A stretch of DNA of 61,541 nt from CAYMJO01 sp964391305 (GTDB lineage: Bacteria; Patescibacteriota; CALEFQ01), in contig CAYMJO010000001.1 in assembly GCA_964391305.1 (NCBI GenBank), forward strand, positions 1 to 61,541, read 5' to 3'. Shown here one piece after another: positions 56,817 to 61,541 of this stretch (positions are counted from its first letter, which is position 1; each line of letters starts with the position of its first letter). The position numbers and the translations under genes were made by a program. The notes beneath the pieces were generated by a model. The model was given only the letters and a program-made list of their open reading frames with translations, had not been told where the DNA came from and searched no databases.

Positions 56817-58343
56817 TTATCGTCTTCCTCCACAGCCGCAAGAGCCACTCCCTCCGCAGGAAGATGCTCCGGACGGTTTGATCTCATCTTCACTCTCATT
56901 ACTTGAAAGCGTAGCTCCCCCAACGGCCTTGCCGCTCTCATCCACAACTTCAATCACCCCCGATATCATTCCCATCCAGCAGCTAAACTTGTACTTGCCG
57001 GGCTTTTTGGGCGTGAATTCTTTGACGCTTACCTCTCCGGGCGTTAGATTGATTTCATCATCAAACAATCCCTTGGAAATAACAGCATTCGTACAGCCGC
57101 TCGTTCCCTTGTCCTCAATCTCCCATCTAACGGGAATTCCCGCTCTCACCTTCAAATAATTTGGCTCATATCCGCGCGCCGTGGCGATAGTCCTCACGAC
57201 TTGAACTCCATCTACGATCTGCGGCAGTCCTTTCGCAGCCGCGGATTTTTTTGATTCGACAGAATCTCTAGACTTAGAAGTTGAAGCCCCCACATTGCTT
57301 AAACTTGGAAATCCCAAAACGTTAAGCTGTGAATTTATATTAAAAATCACAAAAAACAAAATCAAAATCCCCGCGACTTTTTGGAAAACGGCCGACCAGT
57401 GATGGCTTTGCAAAAATTTAACAGAGGAAAGCCCGATGACAAGCAAGGTTGGAAGAGTCCCGAGCGCGAATAAAAGCATTATCGCGCCGCCATAAATAGG
57501 GCTTCCAGATATGAGCGCGAGCCCTTGAGCAGTCACGGTAAATCCGCACGGCAGAAAAAATGTCAGCGCCCCCAAGATAATCGGAGCCCATTTTCCGCGA
57601 AAGCTAGACTTGTCAGAAATACGCTTGGTGATAAATTTCGGAAGAGCTAATCTGAATCTGTTGAAAAATTTGATGCCGAACATCTGCAGAGCCAGAAAAA
57701 GCATCACAACGGAAACAACAAGCACCAAAATAGATGAAAATGTCAAAGAAAGCTTCAGTCTTTCACCGATAAACCCAAGCAGAGCTCCAAGCAGAGCGTA
57801 TGACGCCAAACGGCCGACATTGAACAAAATATGCGGTTTTGATCTCTGCCAGAAAGAGTCTTTGCTAGAGTAAAGCTCCGCCCATTGCTTGGACACCGAA
57901 AGAACGAGTCCGCCAACCAAAGCGGCACAACTTGAAACGCCGGCCAAAAGTCCAAAGACAAAAAAAGCCGGCAGAGCGGATTCCGAGTCGACGCTAATCG
58001 CAGACGCAAAGCCGGATTTACTAAGCAGAATAAAAGCAAGTATCAAAACCAAAACTGTTCCAATTATCAAAATGAGATTTTTGCCGCGTTTGCCATTTTT
58101 TTCTTCCGAAGACTTTTCAAAGAAAGTGTAGTCGCCATTTTTCAAAAATCTATTTATCTCCCCCACTGTCGGTTTTTTCCCATCATAACCAACTAAAACG
58201 CTGTCTCTGGATACCGAAGCATCCGCAAACTCGATATTCGGCATTTCAAGAAGCTTGCGCTCAATCAAAATCTCGCATGACGGGCAATGCATTCCTTTGA
58301 CAAAGTAAGTATGTTTTTTTAAAGCTCTTGGATTTTTGCTCAT
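56817..58343 (-). CDS. HMA-SafE-cupredoxin fusion membrane protein
   Basis: A three-part copper protein of 508 residues. Residues 5-70: heavy-metal-associated domain with GMHCPSCEILIERK. Residues 80-350: a six- or seven-helix TauE/SafE or UreH-like membrane domain (FGLLAGVSSCAALVGGLVL, FFLPCGFTVTAQGLAL). Residues 385-475: a cupredoxin-like domain with copper-ligand candidates (GCTNAVI, CWMGMISG with Cys and Met). The tail SSCGGSGSCGCGG adds four cysteines. It is directly upstream of copA, with a 31-bp gap. It probably loads or exports copper or assembles a copper protein; exact role unknown. Confidence 0.85.
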   Translation of the reverse strand: MSKNPRALKKHTYFVKGMHCPSCEILIERKLLEMPNIEFADASVSRDSVLVGYDGKKPTVGEINRFLKNGDYTFFEKSSEEKNGKRGKNLILIIGTVLVLILAFILLSKSGFASAISVDSESALPAFFVFGLLAGVSSCAALVGGLVLSVSKQWAELYSSKDSFWQRSKPHILFNVGRLASYALLGALLGFIGERLKLSLTFSSILVLVVSVVMLFLALQMFGIKFFNRFRLALPKFITKRISDKSSFRGKWAPIILGALTFFLPCGFTVTAQGLALISGSPIYGGAIMLLFALGTLPTLLVIGLSSVKFLQSHHWSAVFQKVAGILILFFVIFNINSQLNVLGFPSLSNVGASTSKSRDSVESKKSAAAKGLPQIVDGVQVVRTIATARGYEPNYLKVRAGIPVRWEIEDKGTSGCTNAVISKGLFDDEINLTPGEVSVKEFTPKKPGKYKFSCWMGMISGVIEVVDESGKAVGGATLSSNESEDEIKPSGASSCGGSGSCGCGGRR

Positions 58344-58453
58344 AATAAGGATATTTAAATATTTAACGCGAAACTTGAAATTTTAATTATATAATTTTTA
58401 CCACTCATCAAAACTTCCTTTTTCCCTGAAAATCCACTTAGAATAAAATCTGA

Positions 58454-58819
58454 TCAAGTCCGCTTACAGGGTTTGTTTGGATCATTACACCCCTTTTCCC
58501 TGCATTGAGGACAAGCTTCTTTTCCTTGAGCAAGCAGAGTATCACACGCGCACGTGCCGGCTTTGTAATTATTCCAAGGATTGGCTTCCATATAGCACAT
58601 AGTGCATGGGGGATCAATACAGCATTTGTAAACGCCAGCCTCAATGGCTTTCTTAATCGCCATGTCTCTTTCCGCGATCACGCGCGCGTGCATTTCATCC
58701 ATGGTCAGTTTCGCAAAATCCTTTTGGAAGCGAAAACCCCCGAAAGTTAAGAGGGAAACAAAACCGCCGCTTGTCCCAATAATCAACAAAACTAAAATAA
58801 ATATAATCCATTTTTTCAT
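58454..58819 (-). CDS. Membrane-anchored Cys-rich protein of the copper locus
   Basis: 121 residues from ATG 58819 (MKKWIIFIL). One N-terminal transmembrane anchor (4-25), then a helical stretch with MDEMHARVIAERDMAIKKAI and a C-terminal half with eleven cysteines: KCCIDPPCTMCYM, AGTCACD, EACPQCREKGC and PNKPCKRT. The pattern suggests a metal-binding domain outside the membrane, possibly for copper. I do not recognise a named family. It lies between the DUF2318 lipoprotein and the SafE fusion on the same strand. Confidence 0.75.
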   Translation of the reverse strand: MKKWIIFILVLLIIGTSGGFVSLLTFGGFRFQKDFAKLTMDEMHARVIAERDMAIKKAIEAGVYKCCIDPPCTMCYMEANPWNNYKAGTCACDTLLAQGKEACPQCREKGCNDPNKPCKRT

Positions 58820-58826
58820 AATCATA

Positions 58827-59351
58827 TTAAAATAAATCGGCAACCTGTTCCAACTCCGCTTGTGTAATTTCGATTTTTCCGCCCTTAACTTTTATGTCTG
58901 GATTTATAGGTCCGGGATTACAGCCGCCCTTTTCAGTCGCGATCTTTTCAAGCGGATACTTGTTGCCGCAGGTATTGCAAACTATCAAATTGCCCTCTTG
59001 GTGAAAGCCTGTTTTAGACGCAAAGCAAACCTGACAGGCATTCGCGGCGGCGCGATAAATGCCATTATTATCCTCCAAAACAAAGAAATAAATTTTCTTT
59101 CCGTTTGGCAATACCGTGTTGTAATAGCGCACCTTATGATCATCAAAGCCAGCTATTTGTAATGCCAATTTCCCATTTGTCAAAGCCGCGCTCTCTCCTG
59201 CTTCCATCTCTTTTGAAAAATCTTGATCAGATTGGTCGCTATCTTTGGAATCAGCCTCATTTTTATTCTTGCTTTTGTCACAACCAGCTCCAACAAAAGT
59301 CAAACCTAATATCAAAAAAACAACGATCAAAAGAAAAATTTTTTTATTCAT
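58827..59351 (-). CDS. DUF2318-family lipoprotein
   Basis: Signal peptide with lipobox FVGAGC (Cys about residue 24), a charged linker and a C-terminal DUF2318 domain: GKKIYFFVLEDNNGIYRAA, ANACQVCFASKTGF (CxxC), IVCNTCGNKYPLEKI (CxxC) and GGCNPGPI. This domain is linked to membrane iron/Fe-S or copper handling (FtrD-like). It follows csoR by only 4 bp and precedes the Cys-rich protein, so a copper or iron role in that operon is likely. Confidence 0.9.
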   Translation of the reverse strand: MNKKIFLLIVVFLILGLTFVGAGCDKSKNKNEADSKDSDQSDQDFSKEMEAGESAALTNGKLALQIAGFDDHKVRYYNTVLPNGKKIYFFVLEDNNGIYRAAANACQVCFASKTGFHQEGNLIVCNTCGNKYPLEKIATEKGGCNPGPINPDIKVKGGKIEITQAELEQVADLF

Positions 59352-59355
59352 AACG

Positions 59356-59628
59356 CTATTTATTATAAAGGCTTGTAACCTGCAAAATTTCCTTCGTCAT
59401 TTCCCGTTTTCTTGCTTCATTTTTAGACGCTATTGCCTTCTTGAAACAGCTGTTGAGATGCCCCTCCATCAGCATCCGATGGGCTGATTTAAGAAGACCT
59501 ATCGCAGCCAAATTCTGCTGCATGATATTAATACAATACTCGTCTTTATTTGCCATGTCGATAATTTTGGCAAGCAAGCTTTGCGCTTTCTTGAAATTTA
59601 CGAGTGTTTTCCTCTTTTCTACGGTCAT
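59356..59628 (-). CDS. csoR: CsoR-family copper-sensing repressor
   Basis: All-helical metal-sensitive repressor, 90 residues. The Cu(I) ligands are C32, H57 and C61 (EYCINIM, EGHLNSC); the spacings of 25 and 4 match C36/H61/C65 of Mycobacterium CsoR exactly. Copper binding releases DNA and turns on the operon. It heads the run of DUF2318, Cys-rich, HMA-SafE-cupredoxin and copA genes. A palindrome (59654-59672) about 26 bp upstream of its start is the probable operator. Confidence 0.93.
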   Translation of the reverse strand: MTVEKRKTLVNFKKAQSLLAKIIDMANKDEYCINIMQQNLAAIGLLKSAHRMLMEGHLNSCFKKAIASKNEARKREMTKEILQVTSLYNK

Positions 59629-59653
59629 ATTGTGTAAAAATTAATGTTTTATA

Positions 59654-59672
59654 GCACCTATACCATAGGTGC
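59654..59672. promoter_or_regulatory. Putative CsoR operator
   Basis: GCACCTAT-ACC-ATAGGTGC is a perfect 8-bp inverted repeat in the promoter region of csoR. Position and symmetry fit an autoregulatory operator. The sequence is not the GC-rich consensus of known CsoR boxes, so the assignment is inference. Confidence 0.55.
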
Positions 59673-59804
59673 AGGTACATTACCACAGGGTAAAAATTTT
59701 GTCATGTGGATAACTTTTGAAAAATAACGCGCAGGCAGAATACTGTATTATCCGTCCCTGCGGCAAAACTTTAAAAAAAACAAAAAATAGTTTATAATGG
59801 ACAC

Positions 59805-60362
59805 ATGGAAAGCATAGAAAATAAAAAATCAATTCTCAAATGGGAAATCTTCGGAATATTTGTTATAGTCTTCGCGGGAAGCGCACTGCATTTTGTCTTT
59901 GAATGGCTTGGAGAATGGCAACCGATCGCAATCATTGCCGCGGTGAACGAAAGTACATGGGAACATTTGAAGCTCGCGTTCTGGCCCGCGTTTATCTTCG
60001 CGCTGGTATCTCATCCTTTCCTGAAAAACAAAACAAAGAATTTTTGCGAAGCAAAATTAGGAAGCTTTTATCTAATGCCTGCGGCAATCGTGGCATTTTT
60101 TTATTCGTATCTCATTATTCTCAAAGAAGACAATTTATTTTTTGATATCGGAATTTTCACGGCAGCCGTCATTATTGGACAAATTGCAAGCTACAGAATA
60201 ATGATCGCGGCGACATTCACAAAAATGACAAGGGCAATCTCAATATTTTTAATCATCGTGATACTCGCGGCATTTTCCCTGCTCACCTTTTTCCCTCCAA
60301 AATTTTTTCTATTCAAAGATCCCGTTACCGGCGGATATGGGATTGTCGAACATAAGAATTGA
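59805..60362 (+). CDS. DUF6512-like membrane protein
   Basis: 185 residues with five hydrophobic segments. HFVFEWLGEWQPIAII and NESTWEHLKLAFWPAF match the conserved block of a small membrane family often labelled DUF6512 (WEHLK motif). The function is unknown. No neighbour on the same strand. It ends 79 bp before the converging ATP-grasp gene, with a shared bidirectional terminator between them. Confidence 0.75.
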   Translation: MESIENKKSILKWEIFGIFVIVFAGSALHFVFEWLGEWQPIAIIAAVNESTWEHLKLAFWPAFIFALVSHPFLKNKTKNFCEAKLGSFYLMPAAIVAFFYSYLIILKEDNLFFDIGIFTAAVIIGQIASYRIMIAATFTKMTRAISIFLIIVILAAFSLLTFFPPKFFLFKDPVTGGYGIVEHKN

Positions 60363-60384
60363 TTTTAAAAAAATAAAATCTTGC

Positions 60385-60421
60385 AATCTAAAAAAATCCC
60401 AAATCGGGAATTTTTTAGATT
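60385..60421. terminator. Bidirectional terminator between converging genes
   Basis: AATCTAAAAAAATCCC (60385-60400) and GGGAATTTTTTAGATT (60406-60421) pair over 16 bp with one mismatch around AAATC. Both ends carry A/T runs suited to intrinsic termination in both directions. Confidence 0.75.
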
Positions 60422-60441
60422 TTCATCAGAAAAAAGCCAAA

Positions 60442-61431
60442 TTATTCAAACATAGCTCTTATAAGATGCTTGGCAACGGGAAACGGTTTGCCTCTGTATG
60501 GGACTTCATGAATATCAAACGCCGGCACATTGTTGATCTCAATAACAGCAAAATCTTTGAATTCGCCGATATTTTGAGAAATCAAATCAACGGCACAGAG
60601 TCTAAGCTTTAAAATTTTGGCAACTTTCAAAGCAAGTTTTTTGTAGCTACCATGAACCTCATCAGTACATTCAAAAGAACGCCCGCCCGTGCTAATATTC
60701 GCATTTTTGCGCAACACTATTTTTTCACCATCAGGGATGACACTTGATTCAGAAAGTCCCTGCAAACGCAGATTCTCCGAAACCTCAAAATCTCTCAAAA
60801 TGGGACAAAGGGGATAGTTATTACCGACACCCGGTCTAGAATTATAATCGCCAATAAGCCCGTCTATATTTTTAACACCGTCGCCGACAACATACGCCGG
60901 CTTGCGTAAAAGCACCGTCAAAACTTTGCCATCCAGAACCAAAAAACGATAATCGCCTCCGGAAATATAATTTTCAACGAGGAAAGAACCGGGCTTGCCT
61001 TTAGTTTTTCTATTAAATTCAAAAACTTCCTCTACAGCTTTCATGAATCTTTTTTTTTCTTTGATGTCGGCAGTCACGGCATTGCCCTGTGAACCATCTT
61101 TCGGCTTCACAACCAACGGAAATTTCAGAACGCCTTTGTCAATCATTTCCAAAACAGGCGGCAAATCCAAAGCTTCAATACCATTCGGAACGGGAATTCC
61201 AAATTGGCTAAGAATCCTTTTAACTAAAGCTTTATCATTGACAACTTTTGAAGCAAGGTAACTATTGATATCGGGAACATGGTCTTGCACAAAAAAGCTT
61301 TTCCCGCCTTTTTGAAAAATATAAAGACTACATTTTTCATCAAAAGTTATAACCTTTACACCGGCTTTTTTGGCTTCTTTTAAAAGAAAATAAGTAGATG
61401 CCTTATCCCCAAAAAGTTTTTTATTTTTCAT
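60442..61431 (-). CDS. ATP-grasp ligase, cyanophycin-synthetase-like
   Basis: ATP-grasp fold of 329 residues. Pre-grasp strand, then FPLVVKPKDGSQGNAVT (lysine and glycine loop binding ATP), SFLVENYISGGDYRFLVLDG, and the metal site AVDLISQ...FAVIEINNVPAF. NANISTGGRSFECTDEVH is typical of the central ATP-grasp domain of cyanophycin synthetase and of glutathione-synthase-like ligases. There is no Mur-ligase domain, so it is a free ATP-grasp peptide or amino-acid ligase. Substrate unknown. An inverted repeat (CACTTCAAA/TTTGAAGTG, 61458-61507) lies just upstream of its start. Confidence 0.88.
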   Translation of the reverse strand: MKNKKLFGDKASTYFLLKEAKKAGVKVITFDEKCSLYIFQKGGKSFFVQDHVPDINSYLASKVVNDKALVKRILSQFGIPVPNGIEALDLPPVLEMIDKGVLKFPLVVKPKDGSQGNAVTADIKEKKRFMKAVEEVFEFNRKTKGKPGSFLVENYISGGDYRFLVLDGKVLTVLLRKPAYVVGDGVKNIDGLIGDYNSRPGVGNNYPLCPILRDFEVSENLRLQGLSESSVIPDGEKIVLRKNANISTGGRSFECTDEVHGSYKKLALKVAKILKLRLCAVDLISQNIGEFKDFAVIEINNVPAFDIHEVPYRGKPFPVAKHLIRAMFE

Positions 61432-61457
61432 AAAAATTGACCTGTATTTAAAAAAAA

Positions 61458-61507
61458 CACTTCAAAACAACCTTTTCTGAAAAAGCCGTTAATTTACCTT
61501 TGAAGTG
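61458..61507. repeat. 9-bp inverted repeat upstream of the ATP-grasp gene
   Basis: CACTTCAAA (61458-61466) and TTTGAAGTG (61499-61507) are exact inverted copies with a 32-nt spacer. It lies 27 bp before the minus-strand start codon and could be an operator or 5'-leader hairpin. Confidence 0.35.
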
Positions 61508-61541
61508 CAACACCCATGTATGATATTATTGGCAAAGCCAA

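Noticed and set aside
1..61541. Alternative genetic code (UGA as Gly) as in some CPR lineages
   Set aside because: Several conserved genes end in TGA at the expected length (for example thpR and the gene at 260-835), and no conserved Gly position is encoded by TGA.

Overview
The window looks like a chromosome fragment of an uncultivated, small-genome bacterium of the Patescibacteria (candidate phyla radiation), probably near the Parcubacteria. I base this on the A+T-rich sequence, tightly packed genes, a PolX/PHP polymerase, exported FG-GAP repeat proteins, solitary IscS/IscU Fe-S genes and a four-subunit cytosolic [NiFe] hydrogenase of the group 3b type. TGA works as a stop throughout, so the recoded-UGA lineages (Gracilibacteria, Absconditabacteria) are unlikely. 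No rRNA, tRNA, CRISPR array or transposase is visible. The 13-base N run (24181-24193) shows a scaffolded, probably metagenomic, assembly.

Layout. 0.2-5 kb (+): envelope proteins, a solitary Phd-like antitoxin, iscS-iscU and a PrsW-type membrane protease. 5.3-11.1 kb (-): two secreted M23 peptidases, gltX, a small unknown protein and a TagA/WecG glycosyltransferase. 11.1-18.7 kb (+): thpR, a complete AmmeMemoRadiSam set (amrS, amrB, amrA) around a geranylgeranyl-reductase-like flavoprotein, then priA, a tandem rhodanese and a lipoprotein. 18.8-32 kb: the hydrogenase region. On the minus strand, in transcription order, it holds a RusA-like nuclease, the beta and gamma subunits, an Mth938-like protein, a radical-SAM/SPASM enzyme with a tiny overlapping peptide gene, an APH-like kinase, hypC, hypD and hypE; hypF faces them on the plus strand; then come the delta and alpha subunits, a zinc-finger-less hypA and a flavodoxin-like protein.

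32-45 kb (mostly -): small unknown proteins, a rhodanese/CcdA-like pair split by a frameshift, lgt, TlpA-like, DsbA-like and glutaredoxin thiol-redox proteins, an ABC-2 exporter, a cysteine-less Rrf2 regulator with a DUF1858 protein, a membrane-fused spermidine-synthase-like protein (+) and polX. 44-54 kb (-): NUDIX protein, response regulator, a four-PAS histidine kinase, an AbrB-like protein, a GT39-like glycosyltransferase with a ChbG/HpnK-type deacetylase, a large exported repeat protein and a lipoprotein flanked by two copies of a palindromic repeat. 54.5-59.7 kb (-): a copper locus, csoR, a DUF2318 lipoprotein, a Cys-rich anchored protein, an HMA-SafE-cupredoxin fusion and copA. A DUF6512-like membrane protein (+) and an ATP-grasp ligase (-) close the window.

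How it fits together. The hydrogenase would couple H2 to NAD(P)H in the cytosol. Its maturation set looks reduced: HypC, D, E and F are complete, HypA has lost its zinc finger, HypB and a maturation endopeptidase are not in the window, and the large subunit already ends at its last nickel-site motif. The most interesting candidate for an undescribed system is the radical-SAM/SPASM gene at 27.7-29.0 kb, whose 3' end overlaps a 30-codon gene with a near-perfect Shine-Dalgarno sequence and a Cys/Ser/Tyr-rich tail. It resembles a RiPP maturase/precursor pair lying between the two halves of the hydrogenase locus.
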